The translations under genes were made by a program, and so were the position numbers. The notes under the pieces were generated by a model, which saw only the letters and a program-made list of their open reading frames with translations, had not been told where the DNA came from and did no database searches. 64,000 nt of DNA from Planctomycetota bacterium (GTDB lineage: Bacteria > Planctomycetota > GCA-2746535), in assembly GCA_002746535.1 (NCBI GenBank), contig NVWA01000004.1:170743-234742 (forward strand), in the 5' to 3' direction. Shown one piece after another: positions 19,783 through 28,310 of the stretch. How positions within the stretch are numbered: position 1 is the stretch's first letter; each line of letters opens with the position of its first letter.

Positions 19783-20076
19783 TTAATGATCTTTATTGAT
19801 GTTCTCACTTTTGCCTAATTTCCGTTCACTGACGAACCCTATTTTTTCTAGAATATTTTTCACCACACATTTATCTGTAATGCCTGATTGAATTAAATTA
19901 AGAGCCATTCCAATAAAAAATAAATAAAAGCCCATATGAAGAAAATACCCTGATACCAAAATCAACAATACTGAGGTTCCCACTAAAACTCGTGCAACTC
20001 TCTCAACAGAAATACCTGACTTTTGAATAAACTGATGCACTTTGGATAATTTTGAAATTCTTTGAATAACTAACAT
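19783..20076 (-). CDS. DUF2892-like two-helix membrane protein, first gene of the sigma54-type operon
   Basis: The 97-residue protein carries the DUF2892 (YgaP-type membrane) pattern: 'ISVERVARVLVGTSVLLILVSGYFL' followed by 'FYLFFIGMALNLIQSGITDKC'. These form two adjacent membrane helices, with the typical Cys in 'DKCVVKNILEKIGF' after the second. The N-terminal 25 residues and the charged C-terminus are cytoplasmic by the positive-inside rule (inference). GAGGG lies about 7 bases before the ATG. A sigma54-type promoter sits 40-55 bases upstream. It leads the operon with the FeeM fusion and the 66-residue gene, and may anchor the acyltransferase to the membrane. Its biochemical role is unknown. 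Confidence 0.75.
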   Translation of the reverse strand: MLVIQRISKLSKVHQFIQKSGISVERVARVLVGTSVLLILVSGYFLHMGFYLFFIGMALNLIQSGITDKCVVKNILEKIGFVSERKLGKSENINKDH

Positions 20077-20115
20077 ATCTAAACCCTCATTTCATTGGAA
20101 TTAGGTTGTCTATAG

Positions 20116-20130
20116 AAAAAACTGTGCCAA
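20116..20130 (-). promoter_or_regulatory. Probable sigma54 (-24/-12) promoter for the DUF2892-FeeM operon
   Basis: On the minus strand the sequence reads TGGCAC-AGTTT-TTTC. The -24 element is a perfect TGGCAC, and the GG-to-C distance (13) is that of the TGGCAC-N5-TTGC consensus. The only deviation is T in place of G in the -12 element. It would place transcription start near 20104, leaving a leader of about 28 bases with the GAGGG ribosome site. A sigma54-activator gene is divergently encoded next to it, which supports the call. Confidence 0.6.
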
Positions 20131-20190
20131 TTTTAATAAAATTTATAACTATTTTCAAAACAATGGCTTATGTGTTATTTTAGATTTTTG

Positions 20191-20207
20191 TTGATATGTT
20201 TTATCAA
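20191..20207. promoter_or_regulatory. Candidate upstream activator site (inverted repeat)
   Basis: TTGATA-TGTTT-TATCAA is a perfect 6-bp inverted repeat. It is centred about 95 bases upstream of the start predicted for the sigma54 promoter, within the usual range for enhancer-binding-protein sites. It lies between the two divergent genes and could also control the activator gene itself. The role is inferred from position only. Confidence 0.4.
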
Positions 20208-20256
20208 AATAATAGACTTAAATCGTTATAAATTACCTATATAATATATCTATAAA

Positions 20257-22515
20257 ATGATTCGTAAAAAATTGCATCCAATCGTAGAACAATTCCTGCA
20301 TAGCAAAAGAACATTGCTGGAAATAACGAAGGATTACAAAGGCAGCAAAGAACCTATTGTGCAAGGTATGAGCCAATTACTTAGTGCACTCTTAACCCAC
20401 AATATCACTCTTCAAGAAAAGGTTATACAGGACACTGAAAATATAGATTTAAAACACGTTGATACGAATCTAGCTCTTCTGTATCTTAAATCAAAGATTT
20501 CATTACTTTCAAACTTCAACAACAAATATAAAGAAAAGACTGAGTTTCTTTTCATTCACATGAAAAATTTAATTAACGAATCAACACCTTTAGAAATAAA
20601 ACAAATAATGGAGTTCTTTTTTTCTCATTCAAGAGAAAACCTCTATTACCATTATGAACACTATTTAAAACATTTTAATCTAAAAAAGACAATCTTCTCT
20701 GCAAATGAACTAAGACAAGCTAGAAGTATTTCCAAAATCATTTCAAAACAAGGTCAACTCAAAAGAATTAAAGAGCCTATTCTTTCTATTTTGCGAAAAG
20801 AAGACAAGCTTGATAATGAATTTACAGACTATGTTGAACGCCTACAATTAGAGAGTGCAAAAAATAGATTAAAATTGATAAAAGCTCATATTAAAAGAAA
20901 TAACAACAAACATACTAGGCAAGCATTTTTTAAATATGAACGCTGGGAATATATTTTAAGTATTTTCACACATGAGTTCAAACCAATTAACAAAACAGAA
21001 AAACTAGATCAAGAGCACATATGTTTTTTAAATGCTAATTATTATTTATCTATTAATGAAATTCAAAAAGCTAGTGATGAACTGAAACCGTTTCCTGTAA
21101 AGTATGGTTTTGAATCTAGCAACTTTTTATCATTTACAAATGTTCGCCTAGCACTTGCAAATAAGAATGCGCCAGCAGCTCAATTGCTACTTAATACAAA
21201 GAAAAAATATTTCATTAGTTATTTCGATGATTTTTTTCAAATGAGAATCGAGCTCTTACAAGGAAAGAAAGAAGAAGCTCTTTTACTTTTCGCCAAATTA
21301 ATAAAAAATTGTGAATATCACGAAAGTAATGATCTTTTTGAATATGAATTAAATTTATCTAAAGAAATTAGCCTCAGTGATATTTGGTTTTTATCTAACA
21401 ACAAGTCTAATATAAAATCTGCTGAATTGGGAATACCTACCAAATACAATAATAAAGATAATCCAAAATCAATTGGCATAAACCGCATCATCCATAAAAG
21501 CAGTTCCATGAAAAAAATCTGCCAGAAAATAAAACTATTTGCTAACTCTTCTTTACATGTATTAATTCGAGGAGAGACCGGAGTAGGTAAAGACCTTGTT
21601 GCAAAAGCATTACATGAAGAATCCCCAAAAGCCAGCAAGCCATTTATCGCTATTAACTGTGGCGCCATCTCTGAAAGTATTCTCCAATCTGAATTATTTG
21701 GACATGAAGCCGGAGCATACACAAGTGCTGATAAAAAGCATATTGGTATTTTTGAATCAGCAAAAGATGGAACGGTTTTTCTTGATGAAATCGGTGATAC
21801 CAGTTTACAGATTCAAATTGCCCTTTTGAGAGTTCTTGAAAATCTCGAAGGAAGATCCGTTGGCTCTAATCGAATTACAAAATATTCTTGTCGTATCATA
21901 GCGGCAACCAATGCTGATTTAAATCAATTAATTAAAGAAAAGAAGTTTCGTGAAGATTTATACTTTCGATTAAAAAGCATAGAGATTACCATACCCCCAT
22001 TACGTGAAAGACCAAAGGATATTGAAGCACAAGCAAAGTATTTTTTTAATTTAAATCAAATCAAAAACAACAAGCCCATTTTGTCGAATCAATTAATGCA
22101 AGCTCTAAAGAAATACCCTTTCCTCGGCAACACGAGAGAGCTTAAAAATGAAATTCAAAATGCTCGCATATTAAACGGTGAAAAAACTCAATACGAAATC
22201 AATGATTTTGACTTTCTTCTAAAGACACGAATAACAGAAAATGAATATAGGCAGCCTCAACAAATTTTACCCGCTTTGCCAATAACATCTGAACTAGAAA
22301 TAGTCAGAAAACCTAACCAAACAAGTCTCCGTAGAGAAAAAGTAAAACAATTATTTCAAAAATATAAAAGACTTTCAAGACAAGAAATTACTGACACTCT
22401 ACAGATTACCTACAAAACTGCTGGTAATGATATGAAAGCGCTAATTGAAGAAGGCTTTATCATAAAAGTTGAGCCGACTCCATCACCCCGTACCCATTTT
22501 TTCATTTTAAAGTAA
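20257..22515 (+). CDS. Sigma54-dependent transcriptional activator (AAA+) with helical sensor and winged HTH
   Basis: Residues about 410-650 are a sigma54-interaction AAA+ domain. It has Walker A GETGVGKD (439-446), the L1 loop as GAYTSA (486-491) where most family members have GAFTGA, Walker B 'GTVFLDEIGD', and sensor/arginine-finger block 'FREDLYFRLKSIEITIPPLRERP'. Residues 1 to about 390 are helical and TPR-like, with no receiver, GAF or PAS domain seen, so the signal input is unknown. The C-terminus is not the usual Fis-type HTH. 'KRLSRQEITDTLQITYKTAGNDMKALIEEGFI' looks like a DeoR-type winged helix. It is divergent from the FeeM operon, whose promoter is sigma54-like, and is its likely activator. 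No Shine-Dalgarno is visible before the ATG. Confidence 0.85.
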   Translation: MIRKKLHPIVEQFLHSKRTLLEITKDYKGSKEPIVQGMSQLLSALLTHNITLQEKVIQDTENIDLKHVDTNLALLYLKSKISLLSNFNNKYKEKTEFLFIHMKNLINESTPLEIKQIMEFFFSHSRENLYYHYEHYLKHFNLKKTIFSANELRQARSISKIISKQGQLKRIKEPILSILRKEDKLDNEFTDYVERLQLESAKNRLKLIKAHIKRNNNKHTRQAFFKYERWEYILSIFTHEFKPINKTEKLDQEHICFLNANYYLSINEIQKASDELKPFPVKYGFESSNFLSFTNVRLALANKNAPAAQLLLNTKKKYFISYFDDFFQMRIELLQGKKEEALLLFAKLIKNCEYHESNDLFEYELNLSKEISLSDIWFLSNNKSNIKSAELGIPTKYNNKDNPKSIGINRIIHKSSSMKKICQKIKLFANSSLHVLIRGETGVGKDLVAKALHEESPKASKPFIAINCGAISESILQSELFGHEAGAYTSADKKHIGIFESAKDGTVFLDEIGDTSLQIQIALLRVLENLEGRSVGSNRITKYSCRIIAATNADLNQLIKEKKFREDLYFRLKSIEITIPPLRERPKDIEAQAKYFFNLNQIKNNKPILSNQLMQALKKYPFLGNTRELKNEIQNARILNGEKTQYEINDFDFLLKTRITENEYRQPQQILPALPITSELEIVRKPNQTSLRREKVKQLFQKYKRLSRQEITDTLQITYKTAGNDMKALIEEGFIIKVEPTPSPRTHFFILK

Positions 22516-22652
22516 ATGCTTACGGTCTTTTGCAAAATGATGATATTGCTCTGATTCTACACCAAGAAAAATATTTATAAAAAGTAAAGAATTACTGAAT
22601 CATCATCTGATCAAAATGTCAAAATATTTCGTATTGACACCATCTATTTCAG

Positions 22653-22718
22653 ATTACTAGCTCAGGGTGATTGAAGTTTGAGCAGAGCGAAAACTGAATG
22701 AACCTCGAGTAATTTTTT
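22653..22718 (+). terminator. Large imperfect hairpin with T-tract between convergent genes
   Basis: ATTACT at 22653-22658 pairs with AGTAAT at 22708-22713, with further broken complementarity inward and a loop around 22680. The hairpin is followed by TTTTTT (22713-22718). It lies about 140 bases after the activator gene, in a 349-base gap before the stop of the convergent gene. It could be a terminator or a small structured RNA. The rest of the gap shows nothing. Confidence 0.4.
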
Positions 22719-22864
22719 ATAGTAGAAAATCGATGCTTTTATCTAAAAGACTATCTAATCCAATTTAATTTAATTTAGAATATGGAAACGTGGAATTAAG
22801 ATCTATACATCTATAAATAGCCCAATCCATTGATTATATTGAGCTAAATATTATGGGTTAACTT

Positions 22865-24313
22865 CTATTGAGATAATTCGGCAAGAGCTTCATAGTAACG
22901 TCTTGTCAGTTGTGAGTATTCTTTTGGACCATTCTCTTGTAGTGTCTGCAATAAGACTAATTGTTTTTTTTCTCCAGATTGCTGAACCCAAACGTTTTTG
23001 GATTTAGGCATGTGACCTAATTTGACTTCATTTTCCATTAAGTGAACTGATTCTTTTCTATCGCCCTCACTAGCTAATTTATTGGATTCTTTAAAATCAA
23101 CCATTTTAGATACGACAATAGCGGTCGAAGGTTTTGCATCAGTCTTATTATTTATATTTAAAGTTCCTTTTGCTCGTTTAATTGAAATTAAGGCATTCGA
23201 ATTATTACTTTTTGCATCGTCTAAATTGCCTTTATCCAGATTAGCTTGAGCTCCATCTAAATCTTTCTCGATGGTTTTCAAAATTGCTTGCGCTTTGGCA
23301 TTGCCTTTAAATTTATTCTTTAATTTATTAAATGCTTTCTTTAACCCGTGTTGCTTTCCTAAAGCATCATCAAAATCTTTATTTCCAAACAATTCATTAT
23401 CTGAATCAACATCTTCTAGTTTTGTTAATAGATTATTTTGTCCCTTTAAATCTTTACTTATATTATCTAAATCTCGTTTTAAATCAGAGTTATTTTTACC
23501 ATCTTGATCTATATTATTTTTATTTTTTGATTTCAAAGCAGCAAATGCGTTATTTAATTGAGTTAATAGTTTTGTGTTGGCCGCTAAACTTTTTCCAATT
23601 TCACCCTCATCAATAAATTTTTTAGCTTTACTGGCGTTATCACTAGCCCCATCTAAATCTTTTGTCAAATTTGGGCGTTTATTTGGCAGATTTTGATTCT
23701 CTTTTACATTCTTATCATCTTGAGAAATTTTATTTTTTAAACTTTTAGTGTCAGCATGAATGGCGTCACTTTCTTTGCTGATAGAGTTTAGATTTGCCTT
23801 TGACGGTTTTTTGCCAGATAGATCATCATTTAGAATATTTTTTATCGTATTATTTTGAGCTTCAACCTTTTTGATTAAAAGTCTAAGATACTTTTCAATC
23901 GAGGCGTTAGATTTATTTTCAGAAACTAATAAATGGATTTTTTGCATGTCCTTCAACGCTCCAACAATTTCGCTTTTGGTCAAAGATAATGCTTCACTTC
24001 TTTTTTCACCATTACTTTCTTTTGCCGTATGCAAAGAGATTCTAGTTTTTTTCAACTTATCCTTAGACGATACTGATAATACCTGCACTTGCTTTGCACT
24101 TTTAATCATTTGAGGACTCATTACTTTTGAATTCACTATATCACGATGCACATTTTTAATGTTTCTAGTTGTGATATCATGACCACTACTAATTCGCTTA
24201 AGTTCTATTTGAGTTTTGCGAAATTTTAATGCTTTTACATCTGACGTTTCATCTGCATATGTATTGCTGATCAATAAAAGAATAATTCCGGTTACAAAAA
24301 TATTTTTAAACAT
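22865..24313 (-). CDS. Secreted Lys-rich helical protein of unknown function
   Basis: The start is taken at the ATG coding MFKNIFVTGIIL, because AAAAAAGGAC lies 7-8 bases upstream. The longer frame from 24331 would place that ribosome site inside the coding sequence. A signal peptide (to 'NTYADE') leads a roughly 460-residue, strongly helical, Lys/Asn/Asp-rich body. It has heptad-like stretches and several related segments ('KDLDGASDNASKAKKFIDEG', 'KDLDGAQANLDKGNLDDAKS'), which suggest internal repeats. The C-terminus 'EYSQLTRRYYEALAELSQ' is a compact amphipathic helix. No cysteines are evident in the mature body. It stands alone, convergent with the activator gene. I recognise no family; a periplasmic coiled-coil or structural role is possible. 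Confidence 0.7.
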   Translation of the reverse strand: MFKNIFVTGIILLLISNTYADETSDVKALKFRKTQIELKRISSGHDITTRNIKNVHRDIVNSKVMSPQMIKSAKQVQVLSVSSKDKLKKTRISLHTAKESNGEKRSEALSLTKSEIVGALKDMQKIHLLVSENKSNASIEKYLRLLIKKVEAQNNTIKNILNDDLSGKKPSKANLNSISKESDAIHADTKSLKNKISQDDKNVKENQNLPNKRPNLTKDLDGASDNASKAKKFIDEGEIGKSLAANTKLLTQLNNAFAALKSKNKNNIDQDGKNNSDLKRDLDNISKDLKGQNNLLTKLEDVDSDNELFGNKDFDDALGKQHGLKKAFNKLKNKFKGNAKAQAILKTIEKDLDGAQANLDKGNLDDAKSNNSNALISIKRAKGTLNINNKTDAKPSTAIVVSKMVDFKESNKLASEGDRKESVHLMENEVKLGHMPKSKNVWVQQSGEKKQLVLLQTLQENGPKEYSQLTRRYYEALAELSQ

Positions 24314-24699
24314 GGGCCGTCCTTTTTTCAAAAATGATTTGAAATCTCAACAAGCGAGTTAATAGGATTCTTAAATTTCCAGTTAAATGGCTAGGTTGAA
24401 TTAATTAAATTGGCTTCGAATGAAGCTAATGAGGGTATATCGCTATCATTCATTATACAATAATTCATTTATTATTAAAGATGTTTTACTTTGGTTATCG
24501 TTGGCAAAGAACAAATCACTCCTTCATAACCTACTGAATTATAAAGACTTAGTTAAATTTACAAACTGTCTTCACCTACTTATATATTTATCCATGGAAT
24601 CAAAGATTGGTTGGTTGTTTTTTTTAACACCCAACATAATTATTCTTTTTATTATTTTAAAAATGTTAAAATCCCCAAATTTCAGCGGAACCAACATGA
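24314..24699. other. 386-base gap, no convincing gene
   Basis: This AT-rich region lies between divergent genes and must contain promoters for both. A 96-codon frame from 24420 with one hydrophobic stretch runs through it on the plus strand. It lacks a ribosome site and resembles no family, so I do not call it. No repeat or terminator is evident. Confidence 0.5.
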
Positions 24700-26583
24700 A
24701 TGTCAGATGAATTAATCTCCTATATTACACAGCAAAAACAATGTACCAAATGGGAGTATGAAGCCGAAGAACAAGGGCTCTCAGAAGAAATGTCGCAGGT
24801 TGACGACTGGAAATCCGAAACAAAAGGATTACGATTTTCGGCATTAAAAATTCATTCTATGAACCCTGGATTTGGTGGTAAATACCTCATTGAATTTTTT
24901 AAAAAAAGAGGATTAAAATATTCTTTTGGAAAAATGAAATCAGGCAGTGTTGTAAAAGTATGTGATGCAAAAACAGGTGAAACGATCTGCGAAGGGGTCG
25001 TTCATACCATTGAATTAATTTCACTAAAAGTGATTGTTCCTGACCCCATTGAGATACTTGATGATGAATATGGATTTGCTATAGAATTACGACCAAATCG
25101 TGTGACCTTTGATCGCATGATGGAAGGCCTTTCTAAAGTAGAAACAATGGCTGAGGAAGAAGTTTTGCCACAAATTTTACTAGGGAAGACATTACAACCT
25201 TCTGATTATTCTGAAACCGTTACACACACACAATCGAAAAGATTAAATGAATCACAGCAGAAAGCAGTAGAGCTAGCTTGTGATGGATCGCCTTTAACTA
25301 TTTTACATGGTCCACCAGGAACTGGTAAAACATCTACGTTATTGTTTATTATTGGAACTTATGTTCAAGCTGGTAAAAGTGTTTTAGTGGCAGCAGGGAC
25401 AAATGCTGCCGTTGATCATGTGGCTTTAGGGCTTGGTAAAATGGGAGTTCCTTTTGTACGAGTGGGTAATCCTGAAAGATTCCATCCAGAGCTAAAAGAA
25501 TTCACCCTAGAGAATATGGCTTCCAAAGCACCTTCGGGGCAGAAGGTATTATCCTTCAAGAATGAACTCGACATAGAAGTTCGCAAAAAAAATAATCGCA
25601 TGCGCAAAAGGAAATTTATTCGTTCCGACGAACATCGTGGAGATTTAGATCTAATAAAAAGTTATCGAACTGAGATTAAAAGATTGGAAGGTCTATGCAT
25701 CGGCGAACTTCATGAAATGGGGTATGTCTTTATTTCGACTCACACGGGTGCTGGTCATCCAAGCTTAAAAAATCTAGCATTTGATCTGGTAGTAGGAGAA
25801 GAAGCTGGGCAAACTTTAGAGCCGTTGATGTATTTATCCATGTTGAAATCAAAACGATATGTTTTTGCAGGAGATCATTTTCAATTGCCACCTGTGGTAA
25901 CTTCAGATAAAGCAAAGAGTGCAGGCTTCGAAGAAAGTTTGATGGAAAAACTAGCAAGGCTATATCCGGAGCGTGTAAATATGCTTCAAGTCCAATATAG
26001 AATGCATGCACAAATTCAGGGTTTTTCATCAAAATATTTTTATCAAAACAAACTTGTTTGTGGTCCAAATATCTCTGAGAGAAAATCGCCATTGGCTTTT
26101 AAAAAATTAGGAATTGATTCTCGAGTAGTATTCATAGACACGAAAAATTTGCATTATTACGAAAAGAAAACAGGTGAAACGGGTGGATTAAATAATTTTA
26201 AAGAAGCACAAATTCTTACCGAATGTTGCGATAGACTATTGGATGCTGGAATTGAATCTGATCATATTGGTGTCATTGCACCCTATCGTGGCCAAGTAAA
26301 GGCATTAAAAAAACTACTGCCAGAAGAGGTAGAAGTTTCTACCGTTGATAGTTACCAAGGTCGCGAAAAAGAAATAATCCTAATTTCTTTAACCAGATCA
26401 AACACAGAACGCATCATTGGTTTTTTAAGTGAAATAAGAAGAATGAACGTGGCGATCACACGAGCAAAACAATTTCTATGGGTAGTCGGTGATTCTGAGA
26501 CCATATCGGTCGATCCATTCTTCAAAGAATTCATTGAGTATGTCAAATCAATCCCTGGGGCTTATGCCATTCATAATGAATAG
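24700..26583 (+). CDS. Superfamily 1 DNA/RNA helicase, UPF1/IGHMBP2-like
   Basis: The 627-residue protein has all SF1B motifs. These are 'N.SQQKAVELA' (Q motif), Walker A GPPGTGKT (204-211), motif Ia 'SVLVAAGTNAAVDHVA', motif II 'DLVVGEEAGQTLEP', motif III 'VFAGDHFQLPPVV', 'QYRMH' (motif IV region), motif V 'STVDSYQGREKEIILISLTRS' and motif VI 'MNVAITRAKQFLWVVGD'. Motif II reads EEAGQ rather than the usual DEAxQ, a conservative change. N-terminal residues 60-150 form the beta-barrel-like domain seen in IGHMBP2-type helicases. It is cytoplasmic and probably 5'-3' on RNA or DNA; its cellular task is unknown. The SD is weak. It is transcribed alone, divergent from the secreted helical protein. 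Confidence 0.88.
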   Translation: MSDELISYITQQKQCTKWEYEAEEQGLSEEMSQVDDWKSETKGLRFSALKIHSMNPGFGGKYLIEFFKKRGLKYSFGKMKSGSVVKVCDAKTGETICEGVVHTIELISLKVIVPDPIEILDDEYGFAIELRPNRVTFDRMMEGLSKVETMAEEEVLPQILLGKTLQPSDYSETVTHTQSKRLNESQQKAVELACDGSPLTILHGPPGTGKTSTLLFIIGTYVQAGKSVLVAAGTNAAVDHVALGLGKMGVPFVRVGNPERFHPELKEFTLENMASKAPSGQKVLSFKNELDIEVRKKNNRMRKRKFIRSDEHRGDLDLIKSYRTEIKRLEGLCIGELHEMGYVFISTHTGAGHPSLKNLAFDLVVGEEAGQTLEPLMYLSMLKSKRYVFAGDHFQLPPVVTSDKAKSAGFEESLMEKLARLYPERVNMLQVQYRMHAQIQGFSSKYFYQNKLVCGPNISERKSPLAFKKLGIDSRVVFIDTKNLHYYEKKTGETGGLNNFKEAQILTECCDRLLDAGIESDHIGVIAPYRGQVKALKKLLPEEVEVSTVDSYQGREKEIILISLTRSNTERIIGFLSEIRRMNVAITRAKQFLWVVGDSETISVDPFFKEFIEYVKSIPGAYAIHNE

Positions 26584-26749
26584 ATCAATATCACCTTTTA
26601 AACCACTTGACTTTTTTCACAAAAAAAGAAACATTATTTAGAAACAAATTCTTTTGTCTCATTTTCAATACTAAACGAAACACTATATATGCGTTGAAAA
26701 TAATTATTCATAAACATAATTTTAATTAAAAACTAAAAAGGACAATTAC

Positions 26750-28303
26750 ATGCGAACTCATGCCATTTTCATTTTACTAATCTTTGTATTGATAATTTTC
26801 CAAACAACAAATGCACAAGAGAAGTGGACCCCTAAAATTTTAGGTCCAAACAATAAGGTGTATTTACCAGATTATTCATATGCTGGATATAAGTGGAGCG
26901 AAGAGGAAATACCAAATTTAAAGAGCACAGTCTCAATTCTAAAATATGGAGCAAAACCGAATGACGAAATAGATGATACAGAAGCCATCATCAAGGCCAT
27001 TAAATCCGAATCTAGTAAAAAAGGGGTCAAAGTAATATCGTTCCCAAAAGGGAAATTTATTATTTCAGAAATTATCTATATCACGCAAAGTAATTTAGTT
27101 TTACAAGGCGCTGGAAACGGAAAAGGCGGCACCATTTTATATGTCCCAAGACCATTGAGTAAAATGAAATTAACTGAAAAGTTTAAAGCAAGAAAAGACT
27201 ACATGATTAAAAACAATAAAAAGGTACATGGGAAATATTTTTCAATTTTTTCATGGTCTGGTGGAGTAATTACAATTAAAAAACCTGCGACAACAATGAA
27301 GCCAAAATTCATTAAGGCAATAAAAGGCCAGCGTGGTCAACACTCAATAACTTTCACTAAAACTTCTGATTTTAAAGAAGGTGATTCTTTGCTAATTAGA
27401 TGGGTATCCTCAAAAAATAAAGAAATGATTCAACACGTTTTTGGAAAAGGAAAAATAAAAATTGGGGAAAAAGTAATCAAAGGAGTAAAAGCAAAGCAAA
27501 TGATAACAGTTACAAAAGTTTTTAAAAACATTATTGAGACTAAGGAACCCTTAATTCATGACATAAAAGAAGATTGGGAAGTAACTTTAAATAAAAAAAT
27601 ATTTTTAGAACATGTAGGTATTGAGAACTTTCACATACAATTTAAGGAAAAGAAATACAAAGGGCATCATTTAGAAGATGGATTCAATGCCATCCATGCC
27701 AATGACCTGCAACATTCTTGGCTTAGAAATATTACGATTTCACATGCAGATTCTGGTTTACTCGTAGGGAACTGCAAAAATATTTCTATTGACGGATTAA
27801 TCACCAAAGGTCGCAAAGGACATTACAGTGCTAAAATTGGAGGTTCATCATACGTATTGGTTACAAACTTTTCATTTCAAGCATATGCAATTCATAACCC
27901 AAGCTTTAATACCTACTGCACAGGAAGCGTTTATACAAATGGCAAGGTGAAAGAAGGTCGATTAGATCAACATAATGGATGCAATCAATATAACCTAATG
28001 GACAACATGCGAGTGGACATTGGCGATTATCTATTTCACCATGGGGGTGCAAATTACCACAGCCCTACCTCTGGTTTATTTAATACTTTTTGGAATATTC
28101 AAATTAAAAAAATGAACAGAAATGCTCCTATCAAATGCCATGATGCTCCCGGTGCAAGATTAATAGGAATTTATTGCAAAACTAAAAAAATTAAATTGGA
28201 TTATAAGCCAAAACCATATTTGGAAGGGTTAAACAAATCTGGGATTAATATTCCTTCACTTTTCGAATATCAATTGAAACGTAGAAAAGAAAAAATTAAG
28301 TGA
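26750..28303 (+). CDS. Secreted pectate-lyase-3-like beta-helix protein
   Basis: The signal peptide is MRTHAIFILLIFVLIIFQ, with cleavage near 'TNAQE'. Residues about 60-140 match the start of pectate-lyase-superfamily (Pfam Pectate_lyase_3) proteins: 'ILKYGAKPNDEIDDTEAIIKAI', then 'ISFPKGKFIISEIIYI' and 'LVLQGAGNGKGGTILYV'. The middle and C-terminal parts continue as beta-helix rungs ('IHANDLQHSWLRNITISH', 'ENFHIQF'). Clusters of His and Asp near residues 300-440 ('HNGCNQYNLMDNMRVDIGDYLFHHGG') may form the active or metal site. AAAAAGGA precedes the ATG. It is a plausible exported glycan lyase or hydrolase; I cannot name the substrate. It is convergent with the phosphoesterase gene, with only 7 bases between stops. 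Confidence 0.82.
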   Translation: MRTHAIFILLIFVLIIFQTTNAQEKWTPKILGPNNKVYLPDYSYAGYKWSEEEIPNLKSTVSILKYGAKPNDEIDDTEAIIKAIKSESSKKGVKVISFPKGKFIISEIIYITQSNLVLQGAGNGKGGTILYVPRPLSKMKLTEKFKARKDYMIKNNKKVHGKYFSIFSWSGGVITIKKPATTMKPKFIKAIKGQRGQHSITFTKTSDFKEGDSLLIRWVSSKNKEMIQHVFGKGKIKIGEKVIKGVKAKQMITVTKVFKNIIETKEPLIHDIKEDWEVTLNKKIFLEHVGIENFHIQFKEKKYKGHHLEDGFNAIHANDLQHSWLRNITISHADSGLLVGNCKNISIDGLITKGRKGHYSAKIGGSSYVLVTNFSFQAYAIHNPSFNTYCTGSVYTNGKVKEGRLDQHNGCNQYNLMDNMRVDIGDYLFHHGGANYHSPTSGLFNTFWNIQIKKMNRNAPIKCHDAPGARLIGIYCKTKKIKLDYKPKPYLEGLNKSGINIPSLFEYQLKRRKEKIK

Positions 28304-28310
28304 ATTAATA

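Noticed and set aside
24420..24710. A 96-codon frame with one hydrophobic stretch before the helicase gene
   Set aside because: It has no ribosome-binding site, biased low-complexity composition (Leu/Ile/Asn/Lys-rich as expected of AT-rich DNA) and runs into the helicase start.
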